Source of the DNA: Akkermansiaceae bacterium UBA1315
Lineage (GTDB): Bacteria; Verrucomicrobiota; Verrucomicrobiia; Verrucomicrobiales; Akkermansiaceae
Length of the DNA stretch: 64,000 nucleotides
Reading direction: 5' to 3'
Assembly: GCA_002307065.1 (NCBI GenBank)
Contig: DBTN01000037.1
Span: 38,938 to 102,937, forward strand
This document shows, piece by piece, positions 1-7,880 of this stretch (the first letter of the stretch is position 1; each line of letters begins with the position of its first letter). Made by a program: the position numbers and the translations under genes. The notes beneath the pieces were generated by a model. That model had not been told where the DNA came from, did not search any database, and was given only the letters and a program-made list of their open reading frames with translations.

Positions 1-3000
1 GAGCGGCGGGAGAGGAAGAGTTTCCGGTTCGGAGTCGGAATCCATCCGGCAGCCCCCAAGAAGCATCCTCCCGCCACCCTGAGCCCGTATTGACGAAGGC
101 TCCATTATTCGTGGCGTTAAAAGGCAGAGTCGTCGATGGACCTTCTTGCGTGACATAATCGCGGGAAATCAAAATATCCGTCAATCCATCCCCATTGAGA
201 TCAAGAATTTCTCCTCCGGAGACCCCGTCTCGGTGGGAAATCAGTGAAACCGGCACCACATGACGAGAATCTTGAATCCAAGCAGATCCCGCCGCTGAGT
301 TACCCGCGCCTTTGTTATACCAAGTAGCGTAAGAGTGGGTATAACTCATGACCGTATAACCACCTCGACCGACAACTTTTTTAGTTCCAACCGTATCAGC
401 TCGAAGGAGATCAAGAAGACCATCACCATTCAAGTCGACAAGCCGAGTTCCGGCGTCATTTCCTAATGAATCGGAAATGACTGGGTGACCGTTTGGACTC
501 GAAGTCGCTCCCAAGAAGGGAAAAGTCCAAGCCGTCTGTGGCGAAGAATTGATCGAATAATCGTAGACTGGGCTCTTCCAGCTAGGTATTTGAGAAGGTC
601 CAGACGCCGCGCTCATGAGCCATGATGCCCTGTCTTGTGAATAACGCGTTTGCTCAATTCGACCTTTCAAGTATACCGATTCTAATCCTCTGGCGAATGT
701 GTAGTCTGGAAACCCGTCGCCATTTAGGTCCGCTGCGGCAAATCCGATTCGTGGTTTCGGATAACCATCGGCATATTCTTTGAGGAACTCTGGAAAAGCC
801 AATGCATCCGACTGGATCCAGCCTAGACCAAGGTGAACCTTGTTTAGGAAGACCGTTCTTGAGTTAGGCCCGGCAATTAGCGTGTTTTCATCATTTGCAA
901 CCAAAGAGCCAAATGGCGAAGTCGACACCACCAAGTCAAGATAGTCATCTCCGTCCATGTCGATGAATTCCTGATCCAATGTGTGAGAAGCTCCCCCGTA
1001 TCCGCCCGAAGAACTCACATTTTTACTTCGATAGGGGAAAGATTGATCATAGCTCGAAAGCGGCTCCCACCGAGCGTTTCTAAACGTGTAAAACCGATAA
1101 TTTTTACGCGATTCGTTATTTAAATAATTATAGATACTTGGAACAAACAGATCCAAGGTTCCGTCTCCATTGATATCGACCGGTTTTGCCAACAAATCGT
1201 GACGAGCTGACCAATATGCAGGATTGTCTCCCCCGCTGCCATTTGCCAGAGGAGCGTCAGTCGGAGGAACGAGAAAATCAGCCGGAGTGAATTTCTCTCC
1301 TGTGTTTAGAAAAGCGGTTCCCAGAGTATTTGGGACGATCGTTTTCGTCTGCGGATCTGTTTTTGACGGCTCTTCTTGATAACTCAGCACTCTCCAGTCC
1401 ATGATATCGATCAATCCGTCCGAATTGATATCCACAAACCGCACTCCCCGATCCTGCGACGAACCGTCGAGCAAACGAGGCAATTCATAATCGCTCGCGA
1501 AGGCAATCGGCATCACATTTTCCGCAGTCTCCGAAGACGAACGAAAAACACGAATATTTCGAAATTCCGCCCATCCCATTCCGTTGGCCGCATTGTCGTC
1601 CGAGTTGATTAATGCCAGATAATTCGCGATCCCCGTTTTGTGTTCACCCAAGTTGAAAGTATACGTTTTCCATTCCGACGGATCATAGGAAAACGCTTCG
1701 CCGATCCATTCAGGACTTTCTCCTGTTCCGCCAATCCGGACCGCACAATCGGGTCCGTAAGTCGTCACCTTTTTCACCCCTCTGCCGGCTCGCACATACA
1801 TCGAGCCCTTGTTGCTTTCATTCAAATCATCATCCAAAGCCAACACCGCACCGAACTCCAAATGATCTCCCCTAAACTCGAACTGTACCTTCGTATCCGA
1901 ATGAATGGCAATGGGCGCCCCCGGGAGAGGAACGGCTCGGGAAGCATCACCTGAAAGAAGAATGCCCCGTCCTTCGTCATTGGGCATCACATAAGCATTT
2001 CCCGTTCCGGCATTGGCCTCCAAATTGTTCCCATATAAGGGATAAGAGCCTCCGGAGCGCTTCACCCATTTCGGTTCGCCAGCGGGCAGGGTATCCCATT
2101 CGATTTTGGTTGGGGGAACCGCCAAGTCGTTTGCGACAAATTTCTGAACTTGGGTTAATAGAGATCGGTTGGTTTGATCGCTCGTGGCGTAAGAAAGCGC
2201 ATACCGGTGATTCAGATAGGATCCGGTATTGACACGGATTTCTTTGAGCCTTTTCGAAGCCCATATCCTTTTCCCTTGATGATATGAAAAATGAATATCG
2301 GGTCTTTCTTCATAAATGCAGCGGACGGCGCAACTCGGGCTCAAACCCGTCGAAGTATTTCCCGTGTATAAAATTTCATCCACCCGATGATTTGCCACCT
2401 CGTCTGGATTCTGCGTACCATCTGAGATATAATTCACCTGATAAAAGTTACCGACGGTATCTGATACTCTTTTGATCGCCCAAGAGATCGGCGCGATCCC
2501 GGATGACGGCATCGACCTTGAATCTGCCGTAGTGCCGAACTCAAGGATCAAGCCCGCCTTTGTTTCGACCTTCCACGATGAGACTCCTGCATTGGCATTT
2601 CCGCTGAGGCGCACTCGAGAAAAGGAATCCAGCTCTGTCCGATATTCAGATCCGTCTTCGCCATAGTTTCCCGAAACACAAACCAATCTCTCGCCATTGA
2701 GAAAGAACCGGTCATCCGGCTGAAAATCCACTGGATTTGAAAAACCGTCTTTTCCGTAAGTCGCGGTCCCCCGTGTGATGCTTTGAAGGCCAGATAGTTC
2801 AAATCCCAATCCCGCGATTCCATTTCCCCCGCCGCTTGAATAGCTCAGTGAAATCTTCGGTTCCATGCCGCCGGTTCCTTTGGGCAAATCGATCGGGATT
2901 GAATAATTCGCCGACCCGTCGCCACCTACGGAGAAGGAACCTTTGAGTGACCCGACCGGTTGGTGGCTTCCCATGATGGTCAGTGGCGGGATCGTGCCGA

Positions 3001-3877
3001 TGCTTCCGACACCGGTCAGGCCATTGGCGACAGAACTGCCGGATGCCCAGAGCGAATCGAGGTAATGATCCAAGTAGGATTTTCCCGTGCCCGGTTTGAG
3101 CGCGTCGCGATCGTAAAGATTGGGATTTGAGCCATTCGCAATTTCCCAAGCATCGGGAAGCCCGTCTTTATCCGCATCCGGGAAAAGCATATTTGCCGGA
3201 TCGGCAGATAAATCATCCACCAATGTATCTCCACGGCGACTGCCGAAAAATTCCAACGACGTCAGGTTTTCCCCGCGTCCTTCGAATGACAGATTGACCG
3301 CTGCCAATTTCCCGTCGATGAACAAGTCCCATAGATTCCGATCATAATCGTGTCGCAACGTCACGCGCATCCAAGTCTCCGAAACCGGTGCGTCACTCGA
3401 AACCTGAAAGGTCCCCGGTGTGATGAACCACTGCGACGAACCGGTCTGACCGTCTGCACCATTAAATGCCCATAGCTGGCCGGTTTGCGAACCGGTTGGG
3501 ACCTGAAATGCGATCTGGCTGCCATTCGCTACAAAGCTCGCCAAACTTCCTTCTGATTCCGCCGTTGGCTTAATTTGGAAATCGATGAACGCCGTCCGCT
3601 CTTCCGCATCCCAGGAAACTTCGCGCCGCAACCACGCTTCTTCCGATCCCTGATCGAGCCGCAACGCTTGCCCGCCGCCGACGCCCTGCCCCGTCGGCGT
3701 CACCGTTGCCGAACCCGAAACCCTGGCCCATTCCGCCGGATTCGATTCGTAGATCAGTTCCAACGGAACAAATTCCGGGGCCTCAAAATCAATCGGCGGC
3801 AACTCGGCCAGCAATTGATTGGCGATGAGAGAAAAATTCGTGAAGAGACCGATAGCGAGTTTCAGCCGGGGGGACAT
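1..3877 (-). CDS. Large secreted SpvB/Rhs-type protein with VCBS repeats (3' end outside window)
   Basis: An open frame runs from ATG at 3877 to the window edge (about 1292 codons, no stop), so the C-terminus is missing. Residues 1-24 look like a signal peptide (cleavage after LLA). Residues ~40-195 resemble a LamG/concanavalin-type domain. Near 233 there is a calcium-binding TSP3-like motif (DADKDGLPDAWE). From ~305 the SpvB/TcdB N-terminal signature is clear (SIPIDLPKGTGGMEP, LSYSSGGGNGIAGLGF, LQSITRGTATYGKDG). A second beta-sandwich-like segment lies around 690-800. At least six FG-GAP/VCBS motifs of the form D-N-GDG-D follow between ~815 and 1240 (for example DLNGDGLTDI). Proteins of this architecture are usually Rhs/Tc-toxin-like polymorphic toxins or large wall proteins with a variable C-terminal effector; here that end cannot be seen. 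The function is inferred, the domains are read directly. Confidence 0.85.
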   Translation of the reverse strand, partial: MSPRLKLAIGLFTNFSLIANQLLAELPPIDFEAPEFVPLELIYESNPAEWARVSGSATVTPTGQGVGGGQALRLDQGSEEAWLRREVSWDAEERTAFIDFQIKPTAESEGSLASFVANGSQIAFQVPTGSQTGQLWAFNGADGQTGSSQWFITPGTFQVSSDAPVSETWMRVTLRHDYDRNLWDLFIDGKLAAVNLSFEGRGENLTSLEFFGSRRGDTLVDDLSADPANMLFPDADKDGLPDAWEIANGSNPNLYDRDALKPGTGKSYLDHYLDSLWASGSSVANGLTGVGSIGTIPPLTIMGSHQPVGSLKGSFSVGGDGSANYSIPIDLPKGTGGMEPKISLSYSSGGGNGIAGLGFELSGLQSITRGTATYGKDGFSNPVDFQPDDRFFLNGERLVCVSGNYGEDGSEYRTELDSFSRVRLSGNANAGVSSWKVETKAGLILEFGTTADSRSMPSSGIAPISWAIKRVSDTVGNFYQVNYISDGTQNPDEVANHRVDEILYTGNTSTGLSPSCAVRCIYEERPDIHFSYHQGKRIWASKRLKEIRVNTGSYLNHRYALSYATSDQTNRSLLTQVQKFVANDLAVPPTKIEWDTLPAGEPKWVKRSGGSYPLYGNNLEANAGTGNAYVMPNDEGRGILLSGDASRAVPLPGAPIAIHSDTKVQFEFRGDHLEFGAVLALDDDLNESNKGSMYVRAGRGVKKVTTYGPDCAVRIGGTGESPEWIGEAFSYDPSEWKTYTFNLGEHKTGIANYLALINSDDNAANGMGWAEFRNIRVFRSSSETAENVMPIAFASDYELPRLLDGSSQDRGVRFVDINSDGLIDIMDWRVLSYQEEPSKTDPQTKTIVPNTLGTAFLNTGEKFTPADFLVPPTDAPLANGSGGDNPAYWSARHDLLAKPVDINGDGTLDLFVPSIYNYLNNESRKNYRFYTFRNARWEPLSSYDQSFPYRSKNVSSSGGYGGASHTLDQEFIDMDGDDYLDLVVSTSPFGSLVANDENTLIAGPNSRTVFLNKVHLGLGWIQSDALAFPEFLKEYADGYPKPRIGFAAADLNGDGFPDYTFARGLESVYLKGRIEQTRYSQDRASWLMSAASGPSQIPSWKSPVYDYSINSSPQTAWTFPFLGATSSPNGHPVISDSLGNDAGTRLVDLNGDGLLDLLRADTVGTKKVVGRGGYTVMSYTHSYATWYNKGAGNSAAGSAWIQDSRHVVPVSLISHRDGVSGGEILDLNGDGLTDILISRDYVTQEGPSTTLPFNATNNGAFVNTGSGWREDASWGLPDGFRLRTGNSSSPAA

Positions 3878-3995
3878 GACGTGTTCTTAGGAACACTTAT
3901 CAAAAAATTTGGCAAACTTTTTCTGAAAAAATTTCCGTCTGAATCTACACCGTATTTATCTTGTAGTCAGCCTATTATGAAATCGAATAATCCGA

Positions 3996-4766
3996 TCACG
4001 TTTCTTTCACCGTGAGTTTGTCGCCTTTTAGCCACCGCCTCAAAACCCCGCTATCGCCGGTCAGATTTCCCAGCATTCGCCAATTGGAATTTCGTAAAAC
4101 GTTCGCCTCGTCTTTGCCTTCGTCGACTACGCACCACGGCCGCGAGCCAGAGGAGTGAATGAATCGAAAACCGGTTTTTTCCACGATGACAAAGGCGACA
4201 TGCGTATCGAGGCCGATCACATAAATTCCCGGCTCGGCATTTTCCAAACCGGCGGCGAATGCCTCGTATTCTTGCCCGACCGTGAGCAGGCACGACTCCC
4301 TGTCCAAAAACGTCCGCAAGATATTCTCCGATGGCTGCTGCGCCAACCGGTAGCGGTCCAATCGAAATCCCGCATCGCGCAAAACCGTCGCCACGAAATA
4401 CCCACACGCCACCTGCTTTTCTCCGGGAAATTCCGCAGTGCCGTTAAAATCCCAAGGCGTCCCCAGCCAGCAGCGCATCAGCGCCGGCAGCGCCTGTTCG
4501 AGAATCAGTCGCGCATCTTGCTCGACCTTCAGCCGTTCGGCCTTCGAGCCGGTTTCGTAACGTTTCGAAAGATCGATGCGCCATCTTTCCAGGTTTTTCA
4601 CCAAACCTTGATACGTCGCCAAATCCGGTTTCGGCAGGGGTTCGGCGCTGACTTGGACGAACGCGATTTTCGTCCGCAGCCAATTTCGCAAAGGCTCACG
4701 AAACCACCAACCCGCGACGCCCAAGGAGACTGCCATCAGGATAAAAAGTTTCCAAAACCCACGCAC
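3996..4766 (-). CDS. Membrane-anchored NlpC/P60-like cysteine hydrolase-fold protein
   Basis: 256 aa from a GTG start. Residues 5-21 form one hydrophobic segment, probably an uncleaved anchor, followed by a charged helical stretch (50-90). The C-terminal half has the papain-like NlpC/P60 layout: Cys121 at the start of a helix (ACGYFVATVLRDAGF) and His189 leading a strand (LDTHVAFVIV), then FIHSSG. This suggests a periplasmic peptidoglycan hydrolase or an amidase relative, but no SH3 or LysM domain is present and the substrate cannot be told. It stands alone, with the SpvB-type gene starting 119 bases downstream of its stop on the same strand and nth diverging upstream. The fold assignment is inference from motif spacing. 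Confidence 0.7.
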   Translation of the reverse strand: MRGFWKLFILMAVSLGVAGWWFREPLRNWLRTKIAFVQVSAEPLPKPDLATYQGLVKNLERWRIDLSKRYETGSKAERLKVEQDARLILEQALPALMRCWLGTPWDFNGTAEFPGEKQVACGYFVATVLRDAGFRLDRYRLAQQPSENILRTFLDRESCLLTVGQEYEAFAAGLENAEPGIYVIGLDTHVAFVIVEKTGFRFIHSSGSRPWCVVDEGKDEANVLRNSNWRMLGNLTGDSGVLRRWLKGDKLTVKET

Positions 4767-4848
4767 CCGGAGACTCTAAACCGCAATCCGTTGCGCACAA
4801 GCTCCGTCCGCGCCTTGCAAGTTCGCCGCCACCGCTCAGATTTTCCCC

Positions 4849-5481
4849 ATGCTCAAGCAACAACGCGCCGATCACGTGCGGCATCGCCTCGACGAATTGT
4901 ATCCGGAAACGCCGATCCCGCTTGATCATACCAGCCCGTTCACCCTCCTCGTGGCCGTTTTGCTGTCCGCTCAATGCACCGATGTCCGCGTCAATCAGGT
5001 CACACCCGCGCTTTTCGCACTCGCGGATACACCGGAAAAAATGATGCACGTCCCAGTTGAGGAAATCCGCGCGATCATCCGGCCCTGCGGCCTTTCCCCG
5101 CGCAAGTCCGCTGCGATTTCCGAATTGTCAAAAATCCTCGTCGAGCAACACGGCGGCCAAGTTCCCGCCGATTTCGACGCGCTCGAAGCCTTGCCCGGCG
5201 TCGGTCATAAAACCGCTTCGGTCGTCATGGCCCAATCGTTCGGCATCCCCGCGTTTCCCGTCGACACCCACATCCATCGCCTCGCCACCCGATGGAAACT
5301 GACTTCCGGAAAAAACGTCGTGCAGACCGAGCGCGATCTCAAAAAGCTTTTCCCGCGCGATTCTTGGAACCGCTTGCATCTGCAAATCATCTTCTACGGT
5401 CGCCAATATTGCACCGCCCGCGGCTGCGACGGCAAACGCTGCCTCCTGTGCCAGGAACTTTTCCCGCCGACAAACCGGTGA
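4849..5481 (+). CDS. nth: Endonuclease III (DNA glycosylase/AP lyase)
   Basis: 210 aa, the usual family length (E. coli 211). It removes oxidised pyrimidines in base-excision repair and nicks the abasic site. The helix-hairpin-helix LPGVGHKTA with the catalytic Lys and the downstream catalytic Asp in FPVDTHIHRL are intact. The C-terminal cysteine cluster is unusual: Cys188, 193, 198 and 201 give C-x4-C-x4-C-x2-C, whereas the family norm is C-x6-C-x2-C-x5-C, and no cysteine follows the last CxxC. A 4Fe-4S cluster may still form, but with altered geometry. ATG start. The gene diverges from the NlpC-like gene and converges on a small membrane protein that ends 4 bases away. Confidence 0.95.
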   Translation: MLKQQRADHVRHRLDELYPETPIPLDHTSPFTLLVAVLLSAQCTDVRVNQVTPALFALADTPEKMMHVPVEEIRAIIRPCGLSPRKSAAISELSKILVEQHGGQVPADFDALEALPGVGHKTASVVMAQSFGIPAFPVDTHIHRLATRWKLTSGKNVVQTERDLKKLFPRDSWNRLHLQIIFYGRQYCTARGCDGKRCLLCQELFPPTNR

Positions 5482-5484
5482 TGC

Positions 5485-5697
5485 CTATTTGAAAAACAGG
5501 AAATAAAACGCCAGCGCGAAGAAACCGAACCACACCGAGGCGATATGCGCGACGCCCAGCGATCTCGCGCCCGCCGTTTCCGCCGGATCATCGCGATGCG
5601 GCCCAAACAGCACGGAATATTTCGCCAAAATCCAAATCCCAAACGCGGTCCACGAAACCATAAAAAGGACGAGTGATGTTTTGATGAGAAAGTTCAT
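5485..5697 (-). CDS. Small two-helix membrane protein
   Basis: 70 aa with ATG start. Two predicted transmembrane helices (about residues 5-24 and 48-68) flank a polar loop containing PHRDDPAETAGARSLG. The protein ends with aromatic residues and Lys. No family recognised. The compact fit between nth (4 bases away) and the regulator upstream region supports it as a real gene; its role is unknown. Confidence 0.6.
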   Translation of the reverse strand: MNFLIKTSLVLFMVSWTAFGIWILAKYSVLFGPHRDDPAETAGARSLGVAHIASVWFGFFALAFYFLFFK

Positions 5698-5745
5698 GAC
5701 CGGTTTCGGGTGACACTCATCATTACGCTGGCATTTCGCGATTGG

Positions 5746-5817
5746 ACAGATACAGATTTCAGGATTCTTCGAAATACAGATACTGTACTGCTCCCGCAGT
5801 GGATCGAGTGTATCTGG
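5746..5817. promoter_or_regulatory. Operator-like repeats in front of the MocR-type regulator
   Basis: Three related boxes precede the regulator start. ACAGATACAGATT lies at 5746-5758, AATACAGATACTGTAC at 5773-5788 (itself partly palindromic, GTA...TAC), and the inverted copy GTGTATCTGG at 5808-5817. MocR/PdxR regulators are known to bind direct and inverted repeats next to their own gene, so autoregulation is plausible. The boxes are seen; the binding is inference. Confidence 0.5.
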
Positions 5818-5838
5818 TGAAATGCCAAGTTCACTGTT

Positions 5839-7275
5839 ATGATCTCATCGATGTCGCAAACCGCACCGATTTATCGCGATCTTTCCGCGAAACTTTCGGC
5901 CATGATTCGCGCGGGATCCTTTGTCGCAGGGGATAAACTTCCTTCCGTCCGGAAGTCGAGCCGTGAACACCAGGTGAGCATCACGACGGTTTTGGAGGCA
6001 TACCGGTTGCTGGAAGACGAGGGCTTGATCGAATCCCGGCCGCGATCGGGCTACTACATCAAACCGCCTTCGCTACCGGTACAGTGGGAACGGGTCACCG
6101 CGAATTACCGGCCGAAGCCGACCCGCATCGAATCCTCCTCCATTTTCGAAGCGGTCATGGATTCTGTCGAAAATCGCGATATGATTCCGTTTGCCGCCGC
6201 CGCGCCGGACGACACGATCCTTTCCAGCGCAAGGCTGGCACCGATCACTGCGGCGGTTTTCCGATCCTATGGGGCCGAGGCTTTACGCTACACACCGCCG
6301 ATGGGTCGCCGGGAATTGCGCGTTGCCCTTTCCCGCCGACTGCTCGGGGCTGGCATCAAGGCGATGCCCAGCGACATCATCACGACCCACGGCGCCACGG
6401 AAGCGCTGCTCCTCGCCCTCCGCGCCGTCACTCGCCCGGGCGATCTCGTCGCGGTCGAAACGCCGACGTATTTCGGCATCCTCAATCTCATCCGTGACCT
6501 CGGCCTGCGGGCGATCGAAATCCCCGTCAGCCCCGCGACCGGTTTATCGATCGACGCGCTGGAGAAAGCCGTGAAAAAACACCGCGTCACCGCCTGCGTC
6601 GTGCAGCCGAATTTTCAGAACCCCGTCGGCTGTGTGATGCCCGCCGAACAGAAAAAACGCCTCGCCAGCCTTTCGATCACCGCCGGTTTCACCCTCATCG
6701 AAGACGATGTTTACGGGGATCTTTCCCACGATGGCAGCCGTCCGCCATCGATCGCGCTGTATGGCGGCGACGTCATCCACTGCGGCTCCGCCTCCAAAAC
6801 CATCGCCCCTGGATTGCGCGTCGGCTGGGTCGTCCCCGGCAGGCATTTGCAAGAAATCAAGCGCCTCAAAACCATCCAGTGCCCTTGGAACGCGACGCTT
6901 TCCGAACTGGTCGTCGCCGAGTTTCTCGACGGCGGAAATTACGACCGACACCTGCGCCGCATTCGGAAAATCTACGCCGCTCAGTGCGCGCGGATGCGCC
7001 AGGAAGTGCGGCGGCATTTCCCCAAATCGACCAAAATTCATTCGCCGGTCGGCGGTTTCGTTTTGTGGCTGGAAATGCCCGAGGGGTTTGACTCGGAAGC
7101 CTACACGGTTGACGCCATCTCACGCGGCATCAGCATCGTCCCCGGCACGATTTTTTCGCCGTCTCTGGGTTTAAAAAACTGCCTGCGCATCAGTTGCGGC
7201 ATCGCCTTCGAAAAGCGCACGCTCGATGCCATCGCCACCTTGGGAAAACTCGCCAACCGCTATCTTCCTTCCTGA
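5839..7275 (+). CDS. MocR/PdxR-type regulator: GntR winged helix fused to aminotransferase fold
   Basis: 478 aa. Residues ~10-80 are a GntR winged helix-turn-helix (GDKLPSVRKSSREHQVS, then LEDEGLIESRPRSGYY). Residues ~110-475 are a fold-type-I PLP aminotransferase-like domain with THGATEALLLALRA, NPVG, DDVYGDL and the PLP-binding Lys320 in SASKTIAPGLRVGW. Family members sense PLP or an amino compound and control vitamin B6, amino-acid or GABA genes. Which one applies here is not shown, because the immediate neighbours (DUF4202 gene 5 bases downstream) are not biosynthetic. ATG at 5839 or 5851 could serve as start; both leave the HTH whole. Confidence 0.9.
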   Translation: MISSMSQTAPIYRDLSAKLSAMIRAGSFVAGDKLPSVRKSSREHQVSITTVLEAYRLLEDEGLIESRPRSGYYIKPPSLPVQWERVTANYRPKPTRIESSSIFEAVMDSVENRDMIPFAAAAPDDTILSSARLAPITAAVFRSYGAEALRYTPPMGRRELRVALSRRLLGAGIKAMPSDIITTHGATEALLLALRAVTRPGDLVAVETPTYFGILNLIRDLGLRAIEIPVSPATGLSIDALEKAVKKHRVTACVVQPNFQNPVGCVMPAEQKKRLASLSITAGFTLIEDDVYGDLSHDGSRPPSIALYGGDVIHCGSASKTIAPGLRVGWVVPGRHLQEIKRLKTIQCPWNATLSELVVAEFLDGGNYDRHLRRIRKIYAAQCARMRQEVRRHFPKSTKIHSPVGGFVLWLEMPEGFDSEAYTVDAISRGISIVPGTIFSPSLGLKNCLRISCGIAFEKRTLDAIATLGKLANRYLPS

Positions 7276-7280
7276 AAAAC

Positions 7281-7868
7281 ATGTCTCCCTACGAACAAGC
7301 CCGCCGGCAGATTGACGCCGCCCACGCTGCCGATCCAGACCGGCTGCCCGATGGCTCTCCCGCCGCCCTCGTTTATGCCAATCGGATGGAAACCTGGGTT
7401 CAAAAACTCGTCCCGGATGCTCCGGAAATATTGCGGCTCGCCGCCCGCTGCCAACATCTCGAGCGCTGGAAAACCCCGCGCGATTCATTTCCCAAAGACC
7501 GCACCGGCTATCTCACTTGGCGGAAATCGCTCTACCAAACTCAAGCGGAACGGGCGAAATCCATCTTTCTCCAAACCGGTATTTCCCCCGAGGAAGCAGA
7601 AGCCGCCGCAGTCTGGATTTCCAAAACCGGTCTGAAATCCAACGCTGGAACTCAGGCGCTCGAAGATGCCGCCGTGCTCGTGTTTCTCGAACACGAAATC
7701 GCCGGTTTCGCCGCCAGCCACGCGGACTACCCGCGTGAAAAATACATCGGCATCCTTCGGAAAAGTTGGAACAAGATCACCCCCGCCGCGCAGGCCTTCG
7801 CCACGCAACTTCCTTTCCCACCCGCCATCGCCAGCTTGATCGAAGAAGCGATCCGCGGTCCTCAGTGA
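7281..7868 (+). CDS. DUF4202 family protein
   Basis: 195 aa. The ATG at 7281, 5 bases after the regulator stop, was chosen because the family begins with this segment (ARRQIDAAHAADPDR). Conserved DUF4202 features are visible: YANRMETWVQKL, APEILRLAARCQHLERWKTPR and GYLTWRKSLY. His/Arg-rich motifs suggest a helical HD-like fold, but no enzymatic function is established for the family. Probably cotranscribed with the MocR-type regulator. Confidence 0.85.
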   Translation: MSPYEQARRQIDAAHAADPDRLPDGSPAALVYANRMETWVQKLVPDAPEILRLAARCQHLERWKTPRDSFPKDRTGYLTWRKSLYQTQAERAKSIFLQTGISPEEAEAAAVWISKTGLKSNAGTQALEDAAVLVFLEHEIAGFAASHADYPREKYIGILRKSWNKITPAAQAFATQLPFPPAIASLIEEAIRGPQ

Positions 7869-7880
7869 AATTCCGGACAA

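Noticed and set aside
1376..3347. Several 60-116 codon plus- and minus-strand frames inside the first 3.9 kb
   Set aside because: They are shadows of the continuous minus-strand frame from 3877 to the window edge, which contains SpvB and VCBS motifs throughout.
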